NCBI GenBank assembly: GCA_022791135.1
Contig: JAAVYM010000004.1
Span: 1 to 38,162 of the forward strand
Length of the DNA stretch: 38,162 nucleotides
Source of the DNA: Oscillibacter sp.
Lineage (GTDB): Bacteria; Bacillota; Clostridia; Oscillospirales; Oscillospiraceae
Direction of reading: 5' to 3'
Shown here: in pieces, positions 22,388-30,900 of the stretch
How positions within the stretch are numbered: position 1 is the first letter of the stretch
How the letters are laid out: every line of letters begins with the position of its first letter
Translations under genes and position numbers: made by a program
The notes under the pieces: generated by a model
Told to the model about the DNA's origin: nothing
The model's input: the letters and a program-made list of their open reading frames with translations, nothing else
The model's database searches: none

Positions 22388-23286
22388 GCCCTCGGGTGGG
22401 CTTTCTGATAAACGTCTTTCAAATGCCCCTTTATCACATGGGTATAAATTTGTGTGGAGGAAATGTCCGCGTGCCCCAGCATCTCCTGAATGGAGCGGAG
22501 ATCCGCCCCGTTTTCCAGCAGGTGCACCGCGAAAGAATGCCGTAGCGTATGCGGTGTAATCTCCTTTTCAATGCCCGCCTTCTCCTGATAATACTTGATG
22601 ATTTTCCAAAAGCCCTGCCGGCTCATCCGCTCGCCGTTCATATTCACGAAGAGGGCCATCTCTTCCTCGTCCGGCACCAACTGGGGCCGGATCTTCCATA
22701 CGTAATCCTGTAACGCCTTCACTGCCGTGCGGTAGAGGGGGATAATCCGCTCCTTGCCCTTGCTGGAGCAGTGAACGAATCCGGCGGCCAGATTCAGATC
22801 CTCTAAATCCAAGGTGGTCAGCTCGCTGACCCGAATGCCGGTGGCGTACAGTAGCTCCAGCATGGCGTGGTCGCGGAAGCCCTTGGCGTCGATACACTGG
22901 GGCTGTTCCAAAAATAGCTCCACTTCCTTCGAGGTCAAGATCTCCGGGTATTTCCGCTCCACCTTGGCGGCCGAGACGCCCTTGGCGGGGTTTGCCTTCA
23001 CCCGTCCGGAAAAAAGCTGAAAATTGTAGAAGGATTTTACCGAGGCTAGGAAACGGGTTGCCGAGGCGGCGGACTTCCCCTGACTCTGCATCCAGTCCAT
23101 ATAGTCGCGCACATTTTCCCCTGTAGCCTCCAGCAAACCGGCGCCACGGCCACGCAAATACTTGTCAAACTGGGTCACATCCCGCAAGTAGGAGGAAATC
23201 GTATTCTGGGAAGCGCGCTTCTCCTGCACCAGATATTCCCCATAGCGTGCAATCTCGTCCGTATGAATCCCTTCTCTCTTTTCCAA
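22384..23286 (-). CDS. xerD: Site-specific tyrosine recombinase XerD
   Basis: The 300-residue length and one-piece SAM-like plus integrase layout fit XerD. The catalytic residues are R152 (TGIRVSELTTLDLED), a lysine in SSKGKERIIPLY, the HTLRHSF pair, LGHADISSTQ and nucleophile Y281 (TQIYTHV). With a partner Xer it resolves chromosome dimers at dif. It starts at TTG; AGGGG six bases before it is the best ribosome site, and no ATG is nearby. It follows the spoIIM-like gene by 39 bases; spoIIM and xerD are also near neighbours in Bacillus, which supports both names. Confidence 0.9.
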   Translation of the reverse strand: MEKREGIHTDEIARYGEYLVQEKRASQNTISSYLRDVTQFDKYLRGRGAGLLEATGENVRDYMDWMQSQGKSAASATRFLASVKSFYNFQLFSGRVKANPAKGVSAAKVERKYPEILTSKEVELFLEQPQCIDAKGFRDHAMLELLYATGIRVSELTTLDLEDLNLAAGFVHCSSKGKERIIPLYRTAVKALQDYVWKIRPQLVPDEEEMALFVNMNGERMSRQGFWKIIKYYQEKAGIEKEITPHTLRHSFAVHLLENGADLRSIQEMLGHADISSTQIYTHVIKGHLKDVYQKAHPRA

Positions 23287-23325
23287 CTCCTGCCCCTAAG
23301 CAACAAACCTGAGTTCCTATACCGC

Positions 23326-23922
23326 TTATACAAGTATCCGCTCCAAAAGCTGCCGCAAAAACCAGGGCGCCAGCATCAGCTCTGCACACATGCCACCCAG
23401 CAACACGCCGCAGACCACCGCCAGTAGCCTCCACCAGTCTCGCCCATAGTCCACAGGGGCGCGCCCCCGCCCAAAGGCCAAAAAGGCCAGCTCCATGGAG
23501 CGCTCCAGCGCCGGGACGGCCAAAAGAAAGTAACAGGGCAGCGTCACCGCGCAGCGGAGGCCAAACACTGCCATCGCCAATAGAACGCCGTCCGGGCCAA
23601 AGGCCGCTGTGAAGCAACAGACGGAGAAGGATAAAAAGAATCCAAAAGCCCCCGTAACAAACGGCAGCAGCAAAATCCCAATGGAGGCAAAGCCCAATAG
23701 AAATGCTGCCAGCGGATATCGGAAATAGAGCACTGCCGCCGACCATGCGGCCTGAGGCGTCAGGTCCTCCTCCACCTGAAGATAATCCTTCAGGTAGCGG
23801 GCCAGCTCGACTCCGGTGGCGTCGGGGACCTGGCCGGAAAAAACCTGTCCCAAAACAATGCCGGCTAAAAAAAACAGCGCCAGGATCAACAGACGAATAA
23901 GCGGCCGCCTCCACTCCGTCAT
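23326..23922 (-). CDS. spoIIM: SpoIIM-like sporulation membrane protein
   Basis: The 198-residue protein has about five membrane segments, starting with RLLILALFFLAGIVLGQVFS, then a soluble loop, then FRYPLAAFLLGFASIGILLL, and a C-terminal GVLLGGMCAELMLAPWF. This topology and the position before xerD fit SpoIIM, part of the SpoIIDMP complex that drives engulfment of the forespore by cell-wall hydrolysis. Similarity is by pattern only, since the family is weakly conserved. The ATG at 23922 has AGAGG six bases before it; a TTG 21 bases upstream (23943) is an alternative. Confidence 0.65.
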   Translation of the reverse strand: MTEWRRPLIRLLILALFFLAGIVLGQVFSGQVPDATGVELARYLKDYLQVEEDLTPQAAWSAAVLYFRYPLAAFLLGFASIGILLLPFVTGAFGFFLSFSVCCFTAAFGPDGVLLAMAVFGLRCAVTLPCYFLLAVPALERSMELAFLAFGRGRAPVDYGRDWWRLLAVVCGVLLGGMCAELMLAPWFLRQLLERILV

Positions 23923-24086
23923 CTCCCGCCTCTTCCAGTTCAAACCGCCTCACCTCACCGCATCCTATGTGTGCCGGCGGCGGATTATGCGTTTTCGTCA
24001 GAACGGGGCGGCGATAAGAAAACGCCCTCCGATCAGTGAGGACCGGGAGACGGCGCGAAATTTTACGTTTTTTTGATTGCACTTAT

Positions 24087-24115
24087 AATATAGCTCATTT
24101 TTCCACTTTTCGCAA
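24087..24115 (-). promoter_or_regulatory. Promoter of spoIIM-xerD
   Basis: On the minus strand TTGCGA (24115-24110), 17 bases and TATATT (24092-24087), about 165 bases before the spoIIM start. The long leader between them holds no riboswitch that I recognise. Confidence 0.5.
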
Positions 24116-24158
24116 GATGTTTCCGGAAAAAAGAACTTTTTTGGGATTTATGACAAAA

Positions 24159-24184
24159 TGTTATGTAAACTGTGTTATGTAAAC
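24159..24184. repeat. Tandem direct repeat of TGTTATGTAAAC
   Basis: Two exact copies, 24159-24170 and 24173-24184, are separated by TG. Each contains TTATGTAAAC. The first extends to TTATGTAAACT, which equals the XerD-side half-site of the Bacillus dif sequence as I remember it. They lie 44-70 bases upstream of the spoIIM-xerD promoter -35. A full dif partner arm is not evident. Confidence 0.6.
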
Positions 24185-24228
24185 CTCGGAAAGGGGCAAA
24201 AATCCCATGGAACAGAGCTTCTATTTTC

Positions 24229-24263
24229 CATGAGCGCCGTCCACATCTGGGGGACGGCGCTCA
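24229..24263. repeat. 13-bp hairpin in the spoIIM/TIGR04086 gap
   Basis: ATGAGCGCCGTCC and GGACGGCGCTCAT form a perfect stem with a 9-base loop. It could end the yajC-TIGR04086 transcript on the minus strand (120 bases after the stop), but the tail is not T-rich in either direction. The rest of 23944-24382 holds the spoIIM promoter, the direct repeats and no gene. Confidence 0.5.
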
Positions 24264-24382
24264 TCCTACGTCCCATATCTTCCATCCCCTCCCTCCCCTC
24301 TTTGACTGGCAAGGTCCGCCGCCGCCGGAGAGGAAAAATCAGGAAAACTCTTCGGTTTTGTGCAATCCAACTAAAGGGCCGC

Positions 24383-24772
24383 TTACCTCTTTCTCCGCCG
24401 TTTCTGCGGCCCAGCCAGGCTGGCCAGCAGTCCCCCTGCCAAGCCGCACAGCAGCAAAATGCCGCCACGGCCCAGCCAGGTAATTTCCTCCCAAAACCCC
24501 AGGCCCGCCAACCCCAGCGCAAACAGAACCAGCGCCGCTGCCAGCAGTCCTCCGGCCCGCCATCCCGTCAGGCGCACCGCCAGCAGCCCTCCAAGCAGTG
24601 TAGACAAGGTGCACAGTACTGCCGCCGCCGGGAAGCTTCCTCCTTCGGATAGAACACCCTTTACCACCAGCAGCGTTAAAAGCAGCAGTCCTAACAGATA
24701 GATACCCAGGGACAGCAGCCCTCCTGCCAAAAGGCCCTGCCACGGTGCCGGCCGTTTTTTCCCCTTAGCCAT
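24383..24772 (-). CDS. TIGR04086 family membrane protein
   Basis: The 129-residue protein has four membrane segments (about 16-38, LLAGGLLSLGIYLLGLLLLT; 47-68; 73-92; 101-118) and a basic C-terminal tail (GPQKRRRKR). This layout and the position next to yajC fit TIGR04086, a Firmicutes membrane family of unknown function. The ATG at 24772 has GGGAGGA five bases before it. That site lies in the right arm of a long hairpin (24777-24825). An upstream ATG (24793) is inside the hairpin and less likely. Confidence 0.75.
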   Translation of the reverse strand: MAKGKKRPAPWQGLLAGGLLSLGIYLLGLLLLTLLVVKGVLSEGGSFPAAAVLCTLSTLLGGLLAVRLTGWRAGGLLAAALVLFALGLAGLGFWEEITWLGRGGILLLCGLAGGLLASLAGPQKRRRKR

Positions 24773-24825
24773 AAAAATCCTCCCTCGCAACATGCTCTTG
24801 TGAGGAGCATATTCCGCGGGAGGAT
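24773..24825 (-). promoter_or_regulatory. Leader hairpin covering the TIGR04086 ribosome site
   Basis: On the minus strand ATCCTCCC (24825-24818) pairs with GGGAGGAT (24784-24777). Inside it CG pairs with CG, and TGCTC-type arms (24810-24805 with 24797-24792) add six pairs. The right outer arm is the ribosome site, followed by TTTTT and then ATG. The structure could act as an intrinsic terminator or block translation start. Confidence 0.55.
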
Positions 24826-24886
24826 AGTTTTATGCAGATGTTCCAGGAAAAAGCAAATTTCGAGTCGGGTTCCGCCAGAGTGAAAA

Positions 24887-25219
24887 TTACTTCTCTTCTC
24901 CGTCGCCGATTTCTTTCTTGTCGCTCTTCTTGTCCTCTTTTTTCTCCTCGGGCTGCTCAGAGTTTTGTACGCCCACCGAGCTGACGGCCCATTTCGTCAG
25001 CTCCATACGAACTCGGTCGTCGCTGGTCTCAATGACGATGGTATCCTTTCCAACCGAGACGATCCGGCCCACAATGCCGCCGATGGAGGTGACGACATCT
25101 CCCTTCTTCAGGCTGTCCCGCATCTCCTGCGCCTTTTTCTTCCGCTTATTTTCCGGGCGGATCGTTAGGAAATACATGACTGCGATCGTGACAATCAGCA
25201 CGATAATTGTATAATCCAT
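24887..25219 (-). CDS. yajC: Preprotein translocase subunit YajC
   Basis: The 110-residue protein has one N-terminal membrane segment (about 4-20, TIIVLIVTIAVMYFLTIRP), the family motif RPENKRKKKAQEMRDSLKKG, the conserved strand DVVTSIGGIVGRIVSV, and a charged tail rich in Glu and Lys (EEKKEDKKSDKKE). YajC is an accessory subunit of the SecDF-YajC complex in the membrane. AGGAAAG precedes the ATG. secD and secF are not in this window. The gap to the downstream gene is 114 bases and contains its leader hairpin. Confidence 0.93.
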   Translation of the reverse strand: MDYTIIVLIVTIAVMYFLTIRPENKRKKKAQEMRDSLKKGDVVTSIGGIVGRIVSVGKDTIVIETSDDRVRMELTKWAVSSVGVQNSEQPEEKKEDKKSDKKEIGDGEEK

Positions 25220-25257
25220 TGATAGCTTCCTTTCCTCTATATAGTCAGAATGGTTTT

Positions 25258-25285
25258 ATTATAACAGATAGACAAATTTTTGCAA
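25258..25285 (-). promoter_or_regulatory. Promoter of yajC
   Basis: On the minus strand TTGCAA (25285-25280), 16 bases and TATAAT (25263-25258), about 39 bases before the yajC start. Good SigA match. Confidence 0.7.
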
Positions 25286-25428
25286 GCCTTTTCTTTTCGC
25301 GGGAGCGGATCATTTATAAAACCGCCATCTTGTTATGTTCCGGTGGGGCCATACAGCGGCAGGACTCTTATCCCCCTTTTCAATTTCAATTTTAAAGTTA
25401 TGTCCCCCCATCTTGCCGTTTTCATTAA

Positions 25429-25463
25429 GCGTACCTGCCATTTGGATGAAATGGCAGGTACGC
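25429..25463. repeat. 15-bp perfect hairpin in the yajC-ohyA gap
   Basis: GCGTACCTGCCATTT and AAATGGCAGGTACGC with a 5-base loop (GGATG). No T tract lies on either side, so a terminator role is weak. The gap 25286-25560 has no supported gene; a minus-strand frame here (25310-25564) lacks a ribosome site and a known family. The hairpin could be the end of a lost element or a dispersed repeat. Confidence 0.6.
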
Positions 25464-25560
25464 CTCAACTCCCGAGCAAGAGCCGGGGCCTGCACTCTAC
25501 AACGCGGCGGCCGGTTCTTGCCTTCTAAAACAACCTCAGCCGAATAGCCAAAGTTTAGAA

Positions 25561-27325
25561 TCAAATCACATGATACTCCCGCAGCAGCTTCTCCAGGTCC
25601 GTCCCCGCGATCTTCTTTAGCGCTTCATGCAGAACGATCTTCTCTTTGAAGCCCAAATCCATCTCCGTGATCTTCTTCCCGTCCCGGAGCTTCACAGTGG
25701 CATTCAGCAGGTCCCGGACGTCGTAGGTGCTGCCCCAAACCTCCGGTACGCCCCGGTCCACATTCAGCAGCGTGTAAACCGCCTCCATGCCGGTACGCAT
25801 GGAATACTCTGTGGTGAATATGGTGTCCCGAGCAATCTCCGCGAACTGTCCCAGGAAAGCAAAATTCACCGCGCCGTCTGGCACCACCTTAGGCCGGTCT
25901 GTGTCGTTCCGAGGCATGAAGAAAGCGTCGATATAAGGCATCATCACCGGGACCGTATTGGCGCTGGTAGAAGCCAATTCTTCAATTTGGTCCTCCGGCA
26001 CGCCCAGATGGTAGAGCCACTCCATGCAAACTTCCTTTCCGGTGCAATCCCGCATCGGCTTTTTAATATAGTCGCCGGGAACATCGCTGAACAGGGCGTA
26101 CACCCTGATCTCTGGGCTGTTCTCGGAACTGGGGCTGGCGGTTGATAGTCCAACTGAGCAGCCAGGCCGAGTCCTTCACTGTCACAATGCCGCCGGTGAC
26201 AACTCCGCCACTAAAGGGGTCCCTCTTGCAGATGTTCTTAATATAGGGAATAATCCGCTGGTCCAGGGTCTCCACCGTAGCGCTCATCCAGTTGGTCTGC
26301 TCCGGGTCGCTGCAGAACTTGTCTGGATTACCGAAGGCGGGATCCTGGGCGGCGATCTTCCGCCACATGTCCCAGCCGCCGCCGGGCTTGAGGACCGTGC
26401 TATAGGCAGCGGGTTCATTCTGAGAACCCATGGAGGAATTCTCCACGCAGCCGCCATTAGTGATGAAGACCAGATCATCCTCCGTCAAGTCTATAAACTC
26501 CCGCTTTCCCTCCCGTAGAAGCTCGATGCGGCTGGCCAGCTTCCGCCCCGGCCGGATGTCAAACTCCACATTGACAACCTTGGTGTTATAGTGAAACTGG
26601 ACATTATGGGTCTCCAGATACTTAACCATGGGCAGAATCATGGACTCATACTGGTTATAGCGGGTGAAGCGCAGGGCCTTGAAGTCCGGCAGACCCCCGA
26701 TGTGGTGGATAAAGCGCTTGAGATACCGTTTCATCTCCAAAGCGCTGTGCCAATTCTCAAAAGCGAACATCGTGCGCCAATAGAGCCAGAAGTTAGAATC
26801 CAGCACCTCGCCGTCGAAATAGTCCGTAATGCGTTTGTCATAGAGATCCTCGTCTGGGGTGAAGAACAATCTCATAATTTCCATGGCCGCCTTATCAGAG
26901 ACGTCAAATTTCCCGTCTGTATGGGCGTCTTCGCCCCGGTTGACGGTGGCCCGGCACAGAGAGTAATTAGGGTCCTTTTTGTTCAGCCAGTAATATTCGT
27001 CCAGAACGCTGACCCCCTCCGTCTCAATGGAGGGAATGGAGTGAAAGAGGTCCCACATGACCTCGAAATGGTTGTCCATTTCCCGTCCACCCCTCATGAC
27101 ATAGCCCACATTCTCAAACCTCCACCCGTCGCAGGCCCCGCCGGGAGTAGAGTCCTTCTCCAGAATATGGATACGATCCCCCTTCATCTGCCCGTCCCGA
27201 ACCAGATAGCAGGCCGCCGTCAGAGCCGCTAGGCCAGTACCTATAAGATGGGCCGATTTGTGATCCACGCCCTCCGGCTTCTGGGGCCGGGCAAAGGCCT
27301 CATAATTGCCGCTGGAATAATACAT
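25561..27325 (-). pseudogene. ohyA: Oleate hydratase, frameshifted
   Basis: The gene encodes a myosin-cross-reactive-antigen type FAD enzyme that adds water to the cis-9 double bond of unsaturated fatty acids. The start MYYSSGNYEAFARPQKPEGV, the FAD loop LIGTGLAALTAACYLVRDGQ and EKDSTPGGACDGW are intact. The frame breaks near 26110: after INRQPQFREQPRDQ it goes off frame. The rest resumes in another frame as VYALFSDVPGDYIKKPMRDC and runs to the normal end at 25561. About four residues expected between DQ and VYALF are also absent, so I infer a deletion of about 11 bases rather than a one-base insertion. The joined length (near 585 residues) equals the family's. AAAGGA precedes the ATG at 27325. 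Without the C-terminal third the enzyme should be inactive. Confidence 0.85.
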
Positions 27326-27482
27326 GAAAAACATCCTTTCCTGTTGTCCTGTGGTGATTGTCCTGATTGATTCCTTAGAAGTATTCCCATCTTTACACAA
27401 GAAATGGACTTCCACTGTAAGATAAACCCTATTTCAATCATCTATTTTTGAGCAATTGCGCCTGACTCTAAGAAAGGCTTGT

Positions 27483-27785
27483 CTATTGTCCTTTTGGTAC
27501 GCTCCCGTGGGGCGATGTGCCATCCGCCACGGCGCACCGGAACTCCGGAATCACCACGCCGTCCAGAGAGTCCGGGTCACCGGAGCACCAGAGATACTCC
27601 ACCGCTATGCCGGCTTCCTCCGCACAGCGGCCGATCTCCCGCATAAATGTGTTCTTCCCTACCCCGGGACCACCTTTCAAAATCATAAAGTCATATGTAT
27701 CCTCTATATTTACCATCTCCGGAAACAAGTTCCGAAATCCCTCGCCACTGTTGGCGCCCACGAAAAAGTTTGTTACTTGTGCCAT
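27483..27785 (-). pseudogene. PRK06851-type ATPase, truncated
   Basis: The 100-residue frame begins MAQVTNFFVGANSGEGFRNL and contains a P-loop FMILKGGPGVGKNTFMREIG, then VEYLWCSGDPDSLDGVVIPE and VADGTSPHG, after which the sequence is unrelated and stops. This is the first quarter of an ATPase of about 370 residues. The Walker A has Asn where Ser or Thr binds magnesium (GKN instead of GKS/T). Truncation and the changed P-loop both point to decay. It precedes the broken oleate hydratase on the same strand. Confidence 0.7.
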
Positions 27786-27951
27786 GTGCTTACCCTCCTT
27801 ATCTTTTCCATTTTCAGGCTATGCCGGAGCGGCTTGGCCTGACAGTCCGGGACGCCTGAAAACAGCGGCGGTGAAACCGCTCCTCTTATCCCCCTGAGGC
27901 GGCCCGGCATTTTCCAATCCACCCATTCCCGACAAGCAGACAGCAAATACA

Positions 27952-27984
27952 CAACGCGAGTGCGAAAATTCCGCACCCGCGCTG
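27952..27984 (-). terminator. Terminator-like hairpin after dnaE
   Basis: On the minus strand CAGCGCGGGTGCG pairs with CGCACTCGCGTTG (13 bp, two G-U) around a 7-base loop, seven bases after the dnaE stop. The tail is only moderately T-rich. Confidence 0.6.
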
Positions 27985-27991
27985 TTTTTGC

Positions 27992-30900
27992 TTATTTGAT
28001 CACTACATTTTCCTCTCCCAGGACCTCTTTGGCCTCTGCCACCAGAGCACGGTGGAGCAGGATCTGGGTTGCAAATACCTTCCTCGTGTCCGCCATCACC
28101 AAGCGCACCGGTGTCGTGCCGGGAAACATGGAGAACACCAGCTTCATATGCCGGACAGACGGGTGGTCCAACGAAGGAAACTTCAAATACAGGGTCTCCC
28201 CTTTTAAGAGCTTGTCCGACTTGGCGGCAGGCGGCGGTGCCAAACCGCCTTCCGCCGTCTCCAGGGGATAGGCGGAATCGCACATCAGCTGAGGGGCCTT
28301 TTCGTCCCGGACGGACAGCTTGCCCTTGACCACCACTGCCTGATTCTCCCGGAGGTACGCCCCGCAGAGGTCCAGCATCCTGCTGAAGCACAGCATTTCA
28401 ATGGAACCCGTCTCGTCCTCCACCACCACATAGGCCATCAGCGTATTATTTTTCGTCGTCTTGGTTTTGCTGGACGTCACGATTCCCGCCAGGGTCAAAT
28501 ACTGCCCGTCGGCAAAGCGGGTTGGGCCGCTCTCCTGGGCAAAGTCCTCCATCACCCTGCCGATCGGGGGAAGCTGCAGGCGCCGGACAATGCCGCGGTA
28601 CTGCTCCATGGGATGTCCGGAGAGATAGAGGCCCGTGGTCTCTTTCTCCATGGTCATCCGCTCCTGCGCGGTAAACTCCGGAATGTCCGGCAGGCGGATC
28701 TCCTCTCCCCGGGCAGAGCCGCCGCCTGAGGCCGCCATCTGGAAAAAGTCCAGCTGCCCCTCCAGGTTCTGCCGCTGGCGGCTGGCGGCGGCGTCCAGCA
28801 CCTTCTCATAGACTTCCATCAACTGGGATCGCCTGGCCCCGGTGGAGTCGAAGGAACCAGCCCGGATCAGGTTCTCAAGCGCTCGTTTGTTCATGTCGCT
28901 TCCCGCCATCCGGCGGCAGAAGTCGTGCATGGACATAAAGAAACCGTTTTCCTTCCGCTCCTCCATAACAGCTTGGATAAAGCCCCGGCCGATGTTTTTA
29001 ATGGCCACCAGCCCGAAGCGGATGCCGCCTTCCTCCACGGTGAAGCGATCCAGGGAGCGGTTGATATCCGGCGGCAGGAGGGCAATGCCGCAGTCCCGGC
29101 ATTCGTTGATATACCCCGCTACCTTGTCGGAGTTGTCCAGCACGCTGGTCAGCAGCGCCGCCATATACTCCCGGGTATAGTGGCACTTGAAATATGCGGT
29201 CTGGTAGGCGACCACCGCATAGCTGACGGCGTGGGCCTTATTGAACGCATAGTTGGCAAAGTCGTAAATTTCCTGGTAAATGGCCTCCGCCGTAGCCTCC
29301 GGGATGCCGTTTGCCACGCAGCCGGCGATGTTCCGGCTGGGGTCGCCGTGGAGAAAGGCGTCCCGCTCCTTCTCAATATCCTTGGCCTTTTTCTTGCTCA
29401 TGGCCCGGCGGACCATATCCGCCTGCCCCAGGGAATAGCCCGCTAGGTCCTGGAAAATCTTGATAACCTGCTCCTGATAGACAATGCAGCCATAGGTGAC
29501 GGAGAGAATGGGTTCCAGGGCAGGGTGGCGGTATTGGATGAGCTTGGGGTCCTGCTTGCAGGCGATGAAACGGGGAATGGAGTCCATGGGTCCGGGGCGG
29601 TAAAGGGCGATGATGGCCGTGATGTCCTCGATATTCTGGGGCTTCAGACCCACGCACACGCCGGTCATGCCGGTGGATTCCATCTGGAAAACGCCGGAGG
29701 TCTTGCCCGCCGCCAGCATCGCATAGGTCTCGGGGTCCTCCTCCGGAATGTCGGACAGGCGGAAGTCCGGCTGCCGCTCCTTCAACAGCTGCACCGCGTC
29801 CTCCAGCACCGTCAGGTTCCGCAAGGCCAGGAAGTCCATCTTCAGAAGGCCCAGCTCCTCCAGGGTGACCATGCCGTACTGGCAGACGACAATATCGTCG
29901 TTTTTCGCCAGGGGGACGTACTCATAGACGGGCCGCTTGGTGATCACCACCCCGGCGGCGTGGGTGGACGCGTTCCGGGGCATTCCCTCCAGCATCTTCG
30001 CGGTGTCGATCAGGCGCTTTACGGTTCCGTCGCTGTTGTACAGGTCGCTGAGAGCTTTCGTCAGCCGCAGGGCGTCGTTCAGCGTGATATGGGAACCCGG
30101 GGGATTTGGAATCTGCTTGGCAATTTGGTCCACCTCGGCATAGGGCAGGTTCATGACCCGCCCCACGTCCCGGACCACGCCCCGGGCCGCCATAGTGCCA
30201 AAGGTGACAATCTGCGCCACATGGTCCTCGCCGTATTTCCGACGGACATACTCGATGACCTCCCCCCGGCGCGTGTCGCCGAAGTCCATGTCGATATCCG
30301 GCATGCTCACCCGCTCCGGGTTTAAAAAGCGCTCGAAGTAAAGCCCGTATTTCACCGGATCGATGTCTGTAATGTACAAACAGTAACTGACCATGGAACC
30401 CGCCGCGCTGCCTCGGCCCGGCCCCACGGGGATGCCCACGCTCCGGGCGTAGCGGACGAAGTCGGAAACGATAAGGAAATAATCCGTAAAGCCCATCTTC
30501 TCGATCATATCCTGCTCGTACTCCAGCTGCTTGCGGTGGGACTCGTCCCCGCCGTAGCGGGCCTGGTAGCCCTCAGCGCAGAGCTTCTTCAAATAGGAAA
30601 AGCTGTCATAGCCCGGCGGGAGCTGGAATTTCGGCAGATGGTACTTGCCAAAGGTAAAGTCCATATTGCACAGTTCCGCGATTTTGGCGGTGTTCTCCAC
30701 TGCTCCCTCGTAGCCGGCGAACAGCTCCGCCATCTCCTCCTCGCTGCGGAGGTAAAACTTCCGCGGCTCATAGCGCATGCGGTTCTCGTCGTCCAGCGTC
30801 TTGCCGGTCTGGATGCACAGCAGCACATCGTGGGCCTCCGCGTCCTCCTCCCGCAAATAGTGGGCGTCGTTGGTGCAGACCATGGGCAGGCCCGTCTCCT

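Noticed and set aside
24020..24090. Riboswitch in the long spoIIM leader
   Set aside because: I could not match the leader to any riboswitch core I know; pairing is weak and scattered.
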